NCBI GenBank assembly: GCA_964504655.1
Contig: CAZDFD010000002.1
Coordinates: 45,700 to 109,699 of the forward strand
Length of the DNA stretch: 64,000 nucleotides
Source: JANXAZ01 sp964504655
GTDB lineage: Bacteria; Pseudomonadota; Alphaproteobacteria; Geminicoccales; Geminicoccaceae
Direction of reading: 5' to 3'
The notes beneath the pieces are model-generated. The model was not told where the DNA came from and did not search any database. It worked only from the letters and a program-made list of their open reading frames with translations. Position 1 is the first letter of the stretch, and every line of letters starts with the position of its first letter. Positions 1-9,158 of this stretch are shown here, piece by piece. Position numbers and translations under genes: made by a program.

Positions 1-2609
1 TGGCCTCCTGCCGCCTTCTCCTGAAGAGCGGTGCCGGTCCACTCGAGCGCATAGCCTTCCGGCAGCGTCCGCGCCGAGAGCGCCTCCATGGCGAGCAGCG
101 CGTCGCCCGAACTCACACCGGGGGCCGGGCTGCCATTGATGGTGACGCTGCGGAGATTGTTGTAGCGAATCACCGTCTGCGGTCCGAGGATCGGGCGGGT
201 CTCGGCGAAGGCGCGCAGCGGGACCATCTGCCCGTTCCGATTTCGCACGTGAATCCGGTAGATGTCTGGCACGGCCGCCCTGTCCTCGGCCTCCCCCTGA
301 AGGTTCAGTTGCCACGTGCGGCCGAAAAGGTTCAAATCGTTGACGTAATACCCACCGAGCGTCGCCTGAAGTGCATTGAAAACATCCGACAAGACGACGC
401 CAAGCGTCTGCACCTTGTCGCGATCGATCTCGAGATAGAGCTGCGGCGTACTGGCCGAAAAGGTGGAAAACACGACCCCGAGCTTGGCCTCCTGATTGGC
501 CGCAACGACCAGACCGCGAGAGACGCTCGCCAGATCGGCAGGTGTGCCACCCTTGAGGTCCTGAAGCTGCGCCTCGAAGCCTCCGCCCGTCCCGAGACCG
601 ATGATGGGCGGGACGTTGAAGGCGATCAGGTTGGCCTCGCGGATCGTCCGCCCCTCGGCCACGACGCGCGCGATGATCGAGCGGACGTCCGTGCCGGACG
701 CGGTCCGCTCCGCGAACGGCTTGAGAAGCACGATCAGATAGGCGCTGTTGGACTTGGCGAGGCCTTCGAGGGTGCTGTAGCCGACGACCGTGCTGATGTC
801 CTGGACGCTCGGATCCTGCCTGATCAGCTCCTCCACCCGCTCGACGACGGCCGCCGTACGATTGACGGACGCGCCCTCGGGCAGCTGCACCTCGGCGAAG
901 AAGCCGCCCTGATCCTCCTCGGGCAGGAAGCCGGTCGGCGTGACCTCGAAGAGCCAGGCATTGGCCGCGAGCACGCCGCCGAGGGCCACGAGGACCAGCA
1001 CCGCGACCCGCACGAGCCGCTTGACGATCGCGGCGTACCCGTCACGGGCCAGATCGATGCCCTTGAGCACGTACGCCATCGGTCCGCGCCTTGGGCCGTG
1101 ACGGTGCCTGAGGAGGATCGCACAGAGCGCCGGCGACAGGGACAACGCGTTGATGGCCGAGATGATCATCGACACCACGACGGCGACGGCGAACTGCTGG
1201 AAGAGCTGGCCGGAGATCCCGGGAATGAACGCCGTCGGCACGAACACCGAGAGCAGGACCAGCGTGATGGCGATAATCGGCGCCGTGATCTCGCCCATGG
1301 CGGCCTTGGTGGCCTCGGCCGGACCGAGTTCGGGGCGCTGCTCGAGCTTGGCCTCCACGGCCTCGACCACGACGATCGCATCGTCGACGACGATGCCGAT
1401 CGCCAGAACGAGGGCCAGCATCGACACCATGTTGAGCGAGAAGCCCAACGCCAGCATCACCGCGAAGACACCGATCAACGAGACCGGAACGGCGATCAGC
1501 GGAATCAGGGTGGCCCTCACACTGCCCAAGAATAAGAAGACCACGATGATCACGAGAACGAACGCCTCGGCCAAAGTATGCAGCACTTCTTCCATGCTTT
1601 GCTTGACGAACGACGTTGTATCGTACGTTATCTTGTAATCTATTCCCTGCGGAAACCTGCTTTTCGCTTCCTCCATGACCCTGAGCACACCAGCTGCCGT
1701 GTCGAGCGCGTTGGCGCCGGGTGCCTGATAGATCGCGATCAGTGCCCCCGGCCCGCTGTTGAAACGGCCGAAGGTATCGGACGTCTTGGCGCCGAGCTCG
1801 ACCCGTCCAACGTCCCTGACCCGAACGAACGAACCGTCCGGGTTGGCGCGAATGACGATGTTCTCGAACTCCGAGACCTCGGTCAGCCGCCCCTTGGTCT
1901 GGATGGTGAGCTGGAAGGCGGTGTCGTCGGATATGGGCTGGGCGCCGATCCGGCCCACGGCCGCCTGGATGTTCTGTGCCTGAAGCGCCGTGATGATGTC
2001 GTTCGGCGTGATCCCGAGCGCGGTCAGGCGGTCCGTCCCGACCCAAACCCGCATGCTGTAGTCGAGCGCACCGAAGAGCGACGCGTCACCGACCCCACGC
2101 ACCCGCTTGATATTGTCCAAGACATTAATCGTCACATAGTTGGAAAGGAACAATGTATCGTATCGTTGGTCAGGTGAGTAGATAGCTAGAACCTGAAGGA
2201 TGGCAGAAGATTTCTTCTTTACCGACAAGCCCTGCCGACTGACCTCTTGCGGTAGCTGGGGGATCGCCAGCTGAACCCGGTTCAGCACATTGACGGTATT
2301 GATATCAGGATCTGTGCCGACCTCGAACGACACGTTGAGGGTGTAGCTGCCGTCACTTCCCGACGTCGACTTCATGTAGAGCATCTTGTCGACGCCGACG
2401 ACTTGGCTCTCGACCGGTTGGGCCACCGTGGCATCGACGACTTCCGCGCTCGCGCCCGGGTAACGACCGGTCACTTGCACCTGAGGCGGCACGATGTCCG
2501 GAAACTGGGCGATCGGCAGGGCGGTGAGAGCGATCAACCCGGCGAGCGTGATGACGGTCGAGATGACGATCGCAAGTCGCGGCCGGTCGACGAAGACGGC
2601 GGAGATCAT
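1..2609 (-). CDS. RND multidrug efflux permease (HAE1/AcrB-MexF type), 3' end cut by window edge
   Basis: Inner-membrane proton-driven drug exporter of the hydrophobe/amphiphile RND family; works as a trimer with a periplasmic adaptor and an outer-membrane channel. The frame opens at ATG 2609 and is open to base 1, giving about 869 of an expected ~1050 residues. Seen: an N-terminal membrane segment followed by the QFPDIVPPQV stretch typical of HAE1 pumps, the large periplasmic loop, and the TM4 motif with paired Asp (IVVDDAIVVVE, about residues 404-414) that carries the proton relay. It starts 4 bases after the adaptor stop, so the two are one operon. No TolC-like channel gene or regulator is in view. 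Two internal patches (about 1590-1690 and 2130-2235) are AT-rich with rare codons. Family assignment is firm; the substrate is unknown. Confidence 0.95.
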   Translation of the reverse strand, partial: MISAVFVDRPRLAIVISTVITLAGLIALTALPIAQFPDIVPPQVQVTGRYPGASAEVVDATVAQPVESQVVGVDKMLYMKSTSGSDGSYTLNVSFEVGTDPDINTVNVLNRVQLAIPQLPQEVSRQGLSVKKKSSAILQVLAIYSPDQRYDTLFLSNYVTINVLDNIKRVRGVGDASLFGALDYSMRVWVGTDRLTALGITPNDIITALQAQNIQAAVGRIGAQPISDDTAFQLTIQTKGRLTEVSEFENIVIRANPDGSFVRVRDVGRVELGAKTSDTFGRFNSGPGALIAIYQAPGANALDTAAGVLRVMEEAKSRFPQGIDYKITYDTTSFVKQSMEEVLHTLAEAFVLVIIVVFLFLGSVRATLIPLIAVPVSLIGVFAVMLALGFSLNMVSMLALVLAIGIVVDDAIVVVEAVEAKLEQRPELGPAEATKAAMGEITAPIIAITLVLLSVFVPTAFIPGISGQLFQQFAVAVVVSMIISAINALSLSPALCAILLRHRHGPRRGPMAYVLKGIDLARDGYAAIVKRLVRVAVLVLVALGGVLAANAWLFEVTPTGFLPEEDQGGFFAEVQLPEGASVNRTAAVVERVEELIRQDPSVQDISTVVGYSTLEGLAKSNSAYLIVLLKPFAERTASGTDVRSIIARVVAEGRTIREANLIAFNVPPIIGLGTGGGFEAQLQDLKGGTPADLASVSRGLVVAANQEAKLGVVFSTFSASTPQLYLEIDRDKVQTLGVVLSDVFNALQATLGGYYVNDLNLFGRTWQLNLQGEAEDRAAVPDIYRIHVRNRNGQMVPLRAFAETRPILGPQTVIRYNNLRSVTINGSPAPGVSSGDALLAMEALSARTLPEGYALEWTGTALQEKAAGG

Positions 2610-2613
2610 GGCA

Positions 2614-3774
2614 TCATCTCCGCGGCGCCAATGCGTCGAGCGGTGGCAGCGGTGCCTCGGTCGGCGCCACCACGATTCCGGGCCGAACCTTCTGGATACC
2701 CTCGGTGACGACGCGATCGCCTTCTCCGAGGCCCTCCTCGACTGCGTAGAGACTGCCATAGGCGGGTCCAGGACGAATTCGCCGCACCTGGACCTTGCTC
2801 GCGTCATCGACGAGCAGCACGTAGCGGCCGGCTTGATCGAACTGGACCGCGCTCTGCGGAACGACCAACGCGGACACGGGTTGCGCCGTCTCGACGAGCA
2901 CGGTCACCAGGGCACCGTCGATCAAGGTCCGATCGGGGTTCGCCAGCCTTGCGCGAATCGCGATCGTATCGGTGCCCGGGTCCACTTGGACGTCGACGAA
3001 GTCGAGGCTCCCGGTCTCAGCATACAGACTGCCGTCGGCGAGCCGGAGGCGCACCTTGACCGCGCGTGGATCGTTTCCGCTCGCCTCGGCCCTTCGGCGC
3101 ACGTCCAGGAGCTGCCGGACCGACACCGGAAAGGTGACGTAGATCGGGTCCTGGCTCACGACGGTGGCGAGCGGCGGGCTCGACGGTCCGACGAGGTCCC
3201 CGACGGAGACGCTCGACCGGCCGACACGTCCCGCGACTGGGCTGAAGACGTTCGTGTACGAAAGGTCGAGCTCGGACTTCTCGAGCGCCGCTTGGCTGCC
3301 GAGCAGTGCGCCCTTGGCCTGCGCCTGCTTGGCCAGAGCCTCGTCGAGCTTGGCCTGCGCCACGGCTTGGCGCTGGACGAGAACGGTCTGCCGATCGACC
3401 TCGAGATCCGCGAGCTTGAGTGAGCCTGTCGCTGCGATGATCGCCGCCTTGTCCTCGTTGACCTTGGCCTGGTAGGGCCCCTTCTCCATCACGAACAGGA
3501 GCTGACCGGCACCGACATCCGCCCCGTCCTCGAAGCGGATCTCCTGGACGAAGCCCTCGACCCGAGCCCTGAGATCGACCTTGTCGACGGCCTCGATCCG
3601 CCCGGTGAAACTGGTCACGGGCGTCACGTCGCGCCGCTCGACCCGGATCACCGTGACCGCGGGTGGCGGCGGTGCCGGGCCGGTCTGCTGCGCCTCGGCG
3701 CGTTCGCACAGGCCGAGGGGTCCGCAGATCCCCAGCAGCGCCAGAAGGGCAACCCGACAACGCACGCCGACCAT
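2614..3774 (-). CDS. RND efflux periplasmic adaptor subunit (AcrA/HlyD family)
   Basis: Membrane-fusion protein that couples the RND permease to the outer-membrane channel. The 386-residue product from ATG 3774 begins with a signal peptide (charged MVGVRCR, hydrophobic LALLALLGICG, then an AEAQ cleavage-like site). An upstream ATG at 3849 would add 25 polar residues before the signal, so 3774 is preferred. Seen in order: first half of the lipoyl-like domain (GRIEAVDKVDLRARVEG), an alpha-helical hairpin rich in Ala/Gln/Lys (about 100-150), second lipoyl half (FSPVAGRVGRSSVSVGDLV), beta-barrel and membrane-proximal domains ending near APTEAPLPP. The permease follows after 4 bases. Loss of the upstream ATG also removes an overlap with the dehydrogenase stop at 3846. 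Confidence 0.93.
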   Translation of the reverse strand: MVGVRCRVALLALLGICGPLGLCERAEAQQTGPAPPPPAVTVIRVERRDVTPVTSFTGRIEAVDKVDLRARVEGFVQEIRFEDGADVGAGQLLFVMEKGPYQAKVNEDKAAIIAATGSLKLADLEVDRQTVLVQRQAVAQAKLDEALAKQAQAKGALLGSQAALEKSELDLSYTNVFSPVAGRVGRSSVSVGDLVGPSSPPLATVVSQDPIYVTFPVSVRQLLDVRRRAEASGNDPRAVKVRLRLADGSLYAETGSLDFVDVQVDPGTDTIAIRARLANPDRTLIDGALVTVLVETAQPVSALVVPQSAVQFDQAGRYVLLVDDASKVQVRRIRPGPAYGSLYAVEEGLGEGDRVVTEGIQKVRPGIVVAPTEAPLPPLDALAPRR

Positions 3775-3845
3775 CGGTGCCTCCGGTTCGGCCGCAGAGC
3801 GCTGCCGCTTGTCGCCCGGGGACGGCGGCGCGTCCAGGGTTCCGC

Positions 3846-4970
3846 TCAAGCCCGGACGATCTGGCGAATGGCCAAGCCGTCCGCGAGCCGGTCGAAACCG
3901 GCGTTGATGGCATCGAGCGACAGGCTCCCGCTCACCAGTCGATCGACGGGCAACCGACCGCGTCGGTAGAGCTCGATCAGCCGCGGCACGTCCCGTCCGG
4001 GCACGGCCGTGCCGATATAGCTGCCGAGCAGTTGCCGCTCCTCGGCCACCAGCTGAACGATCGGCACCGGCAACCGCGACGACGGATGCGGCAGCCCGGC
4101 CGTGATCGTCGTCCCGCCGCGCCGCGTGATCGCCCAGGCGAGCTCGAGGGCCTTGACCGAGCCGGCGAACTCGAGAGCCAGGTCGACCCCGCCGCGCGTC
4201 AGGTCGCGGATCGCCTCGACCACCCGCTCGCCGGCGGCGTCGACGACCGAGGTGGCACCCAGATCACGGGCGAAGGCGAGCTTCTCGGGCAGAAGGTCGA
4301 TCGCGACGATCTCCCGGGCGCCCGCCGCGATCGCGGCCAGGAGCGCGCACAGGCCGACCCCTCCGAGCCCCACGATCGCCACGGTCTGACCCGGCCGGAC
4401 CCCTCCGGTGTTGACGACGGCGCCCGCCCCGGTCAGCACCGCGCAGCCGAAGAGGGCGGCCTTCTCGAGCGGCAGGTCGCGGTCGATCCGCACCACCGAG
4501 CGGCGCGACACGGTGGCGTGGGTCGCGAACGCCGAGACGCCCACATGGTGGTTCACGGCCTCGCCGCCACGGGCGAGCCGCCGGGCGCCCGAGAGCAGCG
4601 TACCGGCGCCGTTGGCCGCGGCGCCGGGCTCGCAGAGGGCGGGCCGCCCCTCCATGCAGGGCAGGCAATGCCCGCAGGCGGGGACGAAGACGAGGACGAC
4701 ATGGTCGCCGCGGGCGATGTCGCCGACCTCCGCCCCGACCTCCTCGACCACACCCGCGGCCTCGTGGCCGAGCACCATCGGCAACGGCCGCGGACGGCTG
4801 CCATCGATCACCGAAAGGTCCGAGTGACAGAGCCCGGCGGCCGCAATCCGGACCAGGACCTCGCCCGGGCCCGGTGGGGCGAGCTCGACGTCCTCGACGC
4901 GGAGCGGTCGGCTCTCGGCGTACGGCCGAGGAAGGCCCATGGCTTCGAGGACGGCGGCCCGGATCCGCAT
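3846..4970 (-). CDS. Zinc-dependent alcohol dehydrogenase, class III-like MDR family
   Basis: NAD(P)-dependent oxidation of an alcohol or a glutathione-linked hydroxymethyl substrate. The 374-residue protein has the catalytic zinc ligands Cys in GLCHSD, His-Glu in GHEAAG, and a later Cys in LFGCAVLTGAG. The structural-zinc lobe has four Cys (CGHCLPCMEGRPALC), and a Rossmann motif GLGGVGL follows. This full set matches long-chain class III-type alcohol dehydrogenases. It lies 18 bases after the SDR gene and 71 bases before the RND adaptor, all on the minus strand; co-transcription is plausible but unproven. Substrate cannot be told from sequence. Reduction or removal of toxic aldehydes or alcohols would fit the neighbouring efflux pump, but that is only inference. 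Confidence 0.88.
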   Translation of the reverse strand: MRIRAAVLEAMGLPRPYAESRPLRVEDVELAPPGPGEVLVRIAAAGLCHSDLSVIDGSRPRPLPMVLGHEAAGVVEEVGAEVGDIARGDHVVLVFVPACGHCLPCMEGRPALCEPGAAANGAGTLLSGARRLARGGEAVNHHVGVSAFATHATVSRRSVVRIDRDLPLEKAALFGCAVLTGAGAVVNTGGVRPGQTVAIVGLGGVGLCALLAAIAAGAREIVAIDLLPEKLAFARDLGATSVVDAAGERVVEAIRDLTRGGVDLALEFAGSVKALELAWAITRRGGTTITAGLPHPSSRLPVPIVQLVAEERQLLGSYIGTAVPGRDVPRLIELYRRGRLPVDRLVSGSLSLDAINAGFDRLADGLAIRQIVRA

Positions 4971-4988
4971 CTGTCGTCCGATCCGATC

Positions 4989-5588
4989 TCAGAAGACCTC
5001 GAAGACCCGGCCGGTGAGCCGGCCTTCCACGCTCTTGGCGTAGGCCTTGGCGACCCGCGCCGAGGCGACCGGGACGTGGCCGGGAAAGAACGCGCCCGCG
5101 GAGACCGCGGTCTCCTCGAGGAGGCCCGGGCTGACACAGTTGATCCGGATCCCGCGGGGGAGCTCGATCGCGGCGGCCTGCACCCAGGCCTCGAGCGCAC
5201 CGTTCACCATCGATGCCGAGCTTCCGGCCACGATCGGGTCGCGGGCGAGAATGCCGCTCGTGAGCGTGAAGGAGCCGGCGTCAGCGATCAGCTGGTGGCC
5301 GATCAGCACGAGGTTCACCTGCCCCATCAGCTTGTCGTCGAGACCCACCCGATAGTCGGCTCCGTCCATCTCGGCCAGGGGCGCGAACTTGACGTGGCCC
5401 ACCGCAGCTACGACCGCATCGAAGCTGCCGATCTCGGCGAGGCCGGCCCGGATCGTGGCCGGGTCGGTCACATCCATGCGAACGTCGCCGCTCGAGCGGC
5501 CGACACGAACGATGTCGTGCCGGGCACCGAGTTCGGCCACCACGGCCCTGCCGATCGTCCCCGAGGCGCCGACGACCACGATACGCAT
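4989..5588 (-). CDS. Short SDR-fold protein with degenerate active site
   Basis: A 199-residue short-chain dehydrogenase/reductase-fold protein from ATG 5588; an in-frame ATG 30 bases upstream adds residues ahead of the first beta strand and is disfavoured. The nucleotide-binding motif GASGTIG is intact, as is the distal INCVSPGLLEE segment that follows the active site in SDRs. Where classical enzymes have Tyr-x3-Lys, this protein reads ASMVN, so both catalytic residues appear to be missing. A short family of such proteins exists in alphaproteobacteria, usually annotated only as 'short chain dehydrogenase'. It could be a nucleotide-binding regulator or use a different mechanism. Gene order: 74 bases after pntB, 18 bases before the alcohol dehydrogenase. 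Confidence 0.85.
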   Translation of the reverse strand: MRIVVVGASGTIGRAVVAELGARHDIVRVGRSSGDVRMDVTDPATIRAGLAEIGSFDAVVAAVGHVKFAPLAEMDGADYRVGLDDKLMGQVNLVLIGHQLIADAGSFTLTSGILARDPIVAGSSASMVNGALEAWVQAAAIELPRGIRINCVSPGLLEETAVSAGAFFPGHVPVASARVAKAYAKSVEGRLTGRVFEVF

Positions 5589-5662
5589 GCAACGCCCTCC
5601 CCTGGACCGCCAGGGCATTCAGCCGGAAGCCGATCGCGTCGACGCCCCCCGAGCGCGGTCCC

Positions 5663-7132
5663 TCAGTGCCCCCCGCCCGCGATCGCCTTGACGATCTCCT
5701 CGGTCATCTTCTTGGCATCACCGAACAGCATCATGGTCCGGTCCATGTAGAAGAGAGGATTGTCGATCCCCGCATAGCCCGCCGCCATCGATCGCTTCAC
5801 GAAGAAAACGGCCTTCGCTCTGTCGACGTCGAGCACTGGCATTCCATAGATCGGCGAAGAGCTGTCGGTCTTGGCGGCGGGATTGGTGATGTCGTTGGCG
5901 CCGATCACATAGGCCACATCGGCCTGCCCGAACTCGTTGTTGATCTCGTCCATCTCGAACACGACGTCGTAAGGGATGTTCGCCTCGGCGAGGAGGACGT
6001 TCATGTGACCGGGCATGCGGCCGGCAACCGGGTGGATCGCGAACTTGACCTCCACTCCCTTCTTGGAGAGCGTATCGTACAGCTCGCGCACCGCGTGCTG
6101 GGCCTGGGCGACCGCCATGCCATAGCCGGGAACGATGATGACCTTCTGGGCGTTCTCCATGATGAAGCCGGCATCGTCTGCGGACCCGGCCTTGACGGTC
6201 TTGTCGCCGGCGTCGGCCACGGCCGCACCGGTCTCCCCGAACCCGCCCAGGATGACGGACACGAACGACCGGTTCATCGCGCGGCACATGATGTAGGAAA
6301 GGATCGCGCCGGACGAGCCGACCAGCGCACCCGTGATGATCAACATCGGATTCTGCAGGGTAAAGCCGATGCCGGCCGCGGCCCAGCCGGAATAGCTGTT
6401 GAGCATCGACACCACGACCGGCATGTCGGCGCCGCCGATCGGAATGATCAGCAGGATCCCAATCGCCAGTGCGAGCAGAGTCATGACGAGGAACGCCACG
6501 CCGCTCTCGCTGAACATGAAAATCATCAAAAAAGCCAGGATCAATGATCCGACCGCGATATTGATCACGTGTCGGCCTGGCAGCAAGATCGGCCGGCTGG
6601 ACATCGCAGCGGCGACCGCGGGCTTGACAACAGCGGGAATGAACGCCTCGACACTCGGAGGAAACTTGGCCTGGAGCTTGCCGAAGGCGATGACCGATCC
6701 GGTGAAGGTGATCGCGCCGATGATCGTGCCGAGCCCCATCTCGAGCAGCGAGAGGGTCTTGATGGTTCCGTCCGGCCGTGTGATCCCGAAATCGGTCGGC
6801 TCCAGAAAGGCGCCCGCGGCGACGAACACGGCGGCGAGACCCACCAGCGAATGGAAAGCCGCGACGAGCTGCGGCATCGCGGTCATCTGGATGCGCTGGG
6901 CAATCGCGTAGCCCGCGGCACCGCCGAGGCCGATCGCGACCAGGATCGCGAGGTAGCCGACGACGCCGGCCTCCGGCAGCGCGGCGAGCGTCGTGAGGAC
7001 GGCCAGCACCATCCCGGCCATGCCGTAGCGGTTGCCGATCCGGCTCGACGCCGGGGAGGACAGCCCGCGGAGGGCCAGGATGAAGCACACCGCGGCCACC
7101 AGATAGCCGATCGCGGCGAGGTTGGCGCTCAT
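5663..7132 (-). CDS. pntB: NAD(P) transhydrogenase subunit beta
   Basis: Membrane and NADP(H)-binding subunit of proton-translocating transhydrogenase, which uses the proton gradient to reduce NADP+ with NADH. The 489-residue protein has about nine hydrophobic segments in its first ~300 residues, then the soluble dIII domain with VPGYGMAVAQAQ, the VAGRMPGHMNVLLAEA segment and GANDITNPAA, all characteristic of NADP-binding dIII. It ends in the FGDAKKM region usual for PntB. It is the last gene of pntAA-pntAB-pntB with a 13-base spacer after pntAB. The split alpha subunit is typical for alphaproteobacteria. Confidence 0.97.
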   Translation of the reverse strand: MSANLAAIGYLVAAVCFILALRGLSSPASSRIGNRYGMAGMVLAVLTTLAALPEAGVVGYLAILVAIGLGGAAGYAIAQRIQMTAMPQLVAAFHSLVGLAAVFVAAGAFLEPTDFGITRPDGTIKTLSLLEMGLGTIIGAITFTGSVIAFGKLQAKFPPSVEAFIPAVVKPAVAAAMSSRPILLPGRHVINIAVGSLILAFLMIFMFSESGVAFLVMTLLALAIGILLIIPIGGADMPVVVSMLNSYSGWAAAGIGFTLQNPMLIITGALVGSSGAILSYIMCRAMNRSFVSVILGGFGETGAAVADAGDKTVKAGSADDAGFIMENAQKVIIVPGYGMAVAQAQHAVRELYDTLSKKGVEVKFAIHPVAGRMPGHMNVLLAEANIPYDVVFEMDEINNEFGQADVAYVIGANDITNPAAKTDSSSPIYGMPVLDVDRAKAVFFVKRSMAAGYAGIDNPLFYMDRTMMLFGDAKKMTEEIVKAIAGGGH

Positions 7133-7145
7133 CGAACCCGCTCCT

Positions 7146-7430
7146 TCAGCCGCGCTTCTTGAACATGGCGAGCATGCGCTCGGTCACCGCGAAGCCGCCG
7201 AAGATATTGACCGCGGCCAACAGCGCCGCGAGGAAGCCGAACACGGCTGCGACCCCACCGGCACCGGTCGCGATCAGCGCCCCGACCACGATCACCGAGC
7301 TGATGGCATTGGTGACCGACATCAGCGGCGTGTGCAGCGCCGGTGTCACGGACCAGACCACATAGTAGCCTACGAAGATCGCCAGCACGAACACGATGAG
7401 GTTGAAGATCCCAGGGTCGATCGCGGCCAT
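7146..7430 (-). CDS. pntAB: NAD(P) transhydrogenase subunit alpha part 2 (membrane)
   Basis: A 94-residue membrane subunit that forms the first helices of transhydrogenase domain II. ATG 7430 gives MAAIDPGIFNLIVFVLAIFV and three to four hydrophobic helices, ending in a charged FKKRG tail. The reading frame extends far upstream without a stop, but that part is a shadow of pntAA in another frame; size and composition of this start match known PntAB proteins. It lies 14 bases after the pntAA stop and 13 before pntB. Confidence 0.93.
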   Translation of the reverse strand: MAAIDPGIFNLIVFVLAIFVGYYVVWSVTPALHTPLMSVTNAISSVIVVGALIATGAGGVAAVFGFLAALLAAVNIFGGFAVTERMLAMFKKRG

Positions 7431-7444
7431 TGGTCCCTTCTCCC

Positions 7445-8566
7445 TCAGTTCTGGCTTGCGAAGCCAGGATGAACGACGTGATCGTCGCGGGTCAGCAGCG
7501 TCCCTTTGACGAGCTCGTCTTCGGCATTGATGGCGAGCGTGCCGTCCTTGGCGACTATCAACCTGATGAAGTTCATAAGATTCTTCGCATAGAGCGCCGA
7601 GGAGGCGGGCGCCAGTCGCGCCGGAAGATTGAGCGCCCCGATCACAAGGGTGCCGCTCACCTCGACCGCCTCCCCGGGCCGGCTGCCTTCGACGTTGCCG
7701 CCGCTCTCGGCCGCCATGTCGAGGATCACCGATCCCGGCCGCATCGATTCGACCATCGCCGCGCCCACGATCCGTGGCGCCTTGCGGCCCGGAATCTGTG
7801 CGGTCGTCACCACGATGTCCTGGGACTTGAGGTGCTCGGCGACGATCTTGGCCTGCTCGGCCTGCTCCTCGGCGGTCAGCGGGCGGGCGTAGCCCCCGGA
7901 CGTGGCCGCGTCCTTGGGCAGGAAACCGACGAACTTGGCGCCCAGGCTCTCGATCTCCTCCTTGGCCGCGGGCCGCACATCCGTGGCGGTCACGACCGCC
8001 CCCATCCGTCGCGCGGTGGCGATCGCCTGCAGCCCGGCGACGCCGGCGCCGATGACGAACACCTTGGCCGGGGTCACCGTGCCGGCGGCCGTCATCATCA
8101 TCGGCATGACGCGGCTGTAGGCGGCCATCGCCTCCACCATCGCCCGGTAACCCGCGAGATTGGCCTGGCTCGACAGAACGTCCATGGCCTGAGCGCGGGT
8201 GGTGCGCGGGAGCAGCTCCAGCGCGAAGGCGACGATCCCCTTCTGGGCGTAGGCGGTGACATCCTCGCGATGCATGTGCGGGTCGAGCATTCCCACCAGC
8301 ACCTGGCCACGCCCGAGGCGCTCGAGCTCGTCCGCGGTCGGGCGCTGCACCTTGAGGACGATCTCGGCAGCGAGCGCGTCGCCTGCGTCCTCGACGAGGC
8401 GCGCTCCGGCCTGGGCGAAGGCTTCGTCCATGATCGCCGCCGACATCCCCGCCCCGCGCTCGACCAGCGGCTCCAGGCCCATGGCCCTGTACTGCCTGAC
8501 GGTCTCGGGCGTGGCGGCGATCCGCCGCTCGTGATCGCGGCGCTCCTTGACGATGCCGATCCGCAT
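7445..8566 (-). CDS. pntAA: NAD(P) transhydrogenase subunit alpha part 1 (NAD-binding)
   Basis: Soluble NAD(H)-binding dI subunit, 373 residues, related to alanine dehydrogenase. It begins MRIGIVKERRDHERRIAATP, has RGAGMSAAI, a Rossmann motif GAGVAGLQAIATARRMG (about residues 170-186), the TDVRP segment after the second strand, and GRKAPRIVGAAMVESMRPG. The open frame continues upstream to about 9172, but the sequence before MRIGIV has no family resemblance, so ATG 8566 is the start. It is the first gene of the pnt operon. A promoter should lie in 8567-8690, divergent from the ribbon-helix-helix gene. Confidence 0.96.
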   Translation of the reverse strand: MRIGIVKERRDHERRIAATPETVRQYRAMGLEPLVERGAGMSAAIMDEAFAQAGARLVEDAGDALAAEIVLKVQRPTADELERLGRGQVLVGMLDPHMHREDVTAYAQKGIVAFALELLPRTTRAQAMDVLSSQANLAGYRAMVEAMAAYSRVMPMMMTAAGTVTPAKVFVIGAGVAGLQAIATARRMGAVVTATDVRPAAKEEIESLGAKFVGFLPKDAATSGGYARPLTAEEQAEQAKIVAEHLKSQDIVVTTAQIPGRKAPRIVGAAMVESMRPGSVILDMAAESGGNVEGSRPGEAVEVSGTLVIGALNLPARLAPASSALYAKNLMNFIRLIVAKDGTLAINAEDELVKGTLLTRDDHVVHPGFASQN

Positions 8567-8688
8567 GGGCGCCTCGTCCTGGTCGTTGCGGCCGCGCCCG
8601 GCGCGGCGGGCGGCGTGCCCGCGGCTGATTAAGCAAGGATCGGCGCTGCCGCAAGGCAACCGGAGGCCGGCGTCGGGTGCTGCGACGG

Positions 8689-8716
8689 TTTGCAGCCTGT
8701 TCGGAACGGCTATAAG
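8689..8716 (+). promoter_or_regulatory. Possible sigma-70-type promoter for the RHH gene
   Basis: TTTGCA at 8689-8694 and TATAAG at 8711-8716 with 16 bases between them. They lie 49 bases upstream of the ATG of the ribbon-helix-helix gene, inside the 198-base divergent spacer with pntAA. The -10 match is good, the -35 moderate. I see no other feature in this spacer. Confidence 0.4.
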
Positions 8717-8764
8717 GTGTGGACGACGCCAGAGAAGGCCGGTCGCAGGGCGAGGGGAGGGCCC

Positions 8765-9085
8765 ATGTGCCGGATCTATGCCGGGATCGATCCGCGGGAC
8801 TACGAGCCGGTGACACGATCGGTCCGACTGCACGGTGCGGTCACGAGCATCCGCCTCGAAGCCCGGTTCTGGGCCATTCTCGATGCGATGGCAGCCGAGG
8901 AGGGAACCACTACCCCGAGATTCGTCGCGACTCTCCATGACGAGGTGCTGGAACTGTCCGGCGAGGTCCGGAACTTCGCCTCGCTTCTCCGGATCGCGTG
9001 CGTGACCTACCTCGCTCGTGCCCGGGTCGACACGGATCCCGGAACTCGAAGGGCCCACGGCCAAGTGGCGGCTGCCGCGGCGTAG
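8765..9085 (+). CDS. Ribbon-helix-helix domain protein
   Basis: A 106-residue small protein from ATG 8765. It contains TRSVRL...TSIRLEARFWAILDAMAAEEG, which reads as a ribbon followed by two helices, and then VLELSGEVRNFASLLRIACVTYL. This arrangement matches the RHH_4-type family common in alphaproteobacteria, whose members are thought to bind DNA; a target is not known. The C-terminal tail is Ala-rich and likely disordered. In-frame sequence upstream to 8690 is excluded because it runs through the probable promoter. The gene stands alone, divergent from pntAA and 73 bases upstream of the glyoxalase-fold gene. Confidence 0.85.
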   Translation: MCRIYAGIDPRDYEPVTRSVRLHGAVTSIRLEARFWAILDAMAAEEGTTTPRFVATLHDEVLELSGEVRNFASLLRIACVTYLARARVDTDPGTRRAHGQVAAAAA

Positions 9086-9158
9086 TAGCAAGCTAATACC
9101 AATAGCTCCGCTGCGACGTGTATCGTCCGTTGCACCAAAGGGCTCGCGGGAGGCTTGG

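Noticed and set aside
249..1535. Long plus-strand open frame opposite the RND pump
   Set aside because: Charged, low-complexity product typical of an antisense shadow of GC-rich coding DNA; the minus-strand pump is a clear family member.
3663..5750. 695-residue plus-strand frame
   Set aside because: Antisense to three recognised minus-strand genes and without any family motif.
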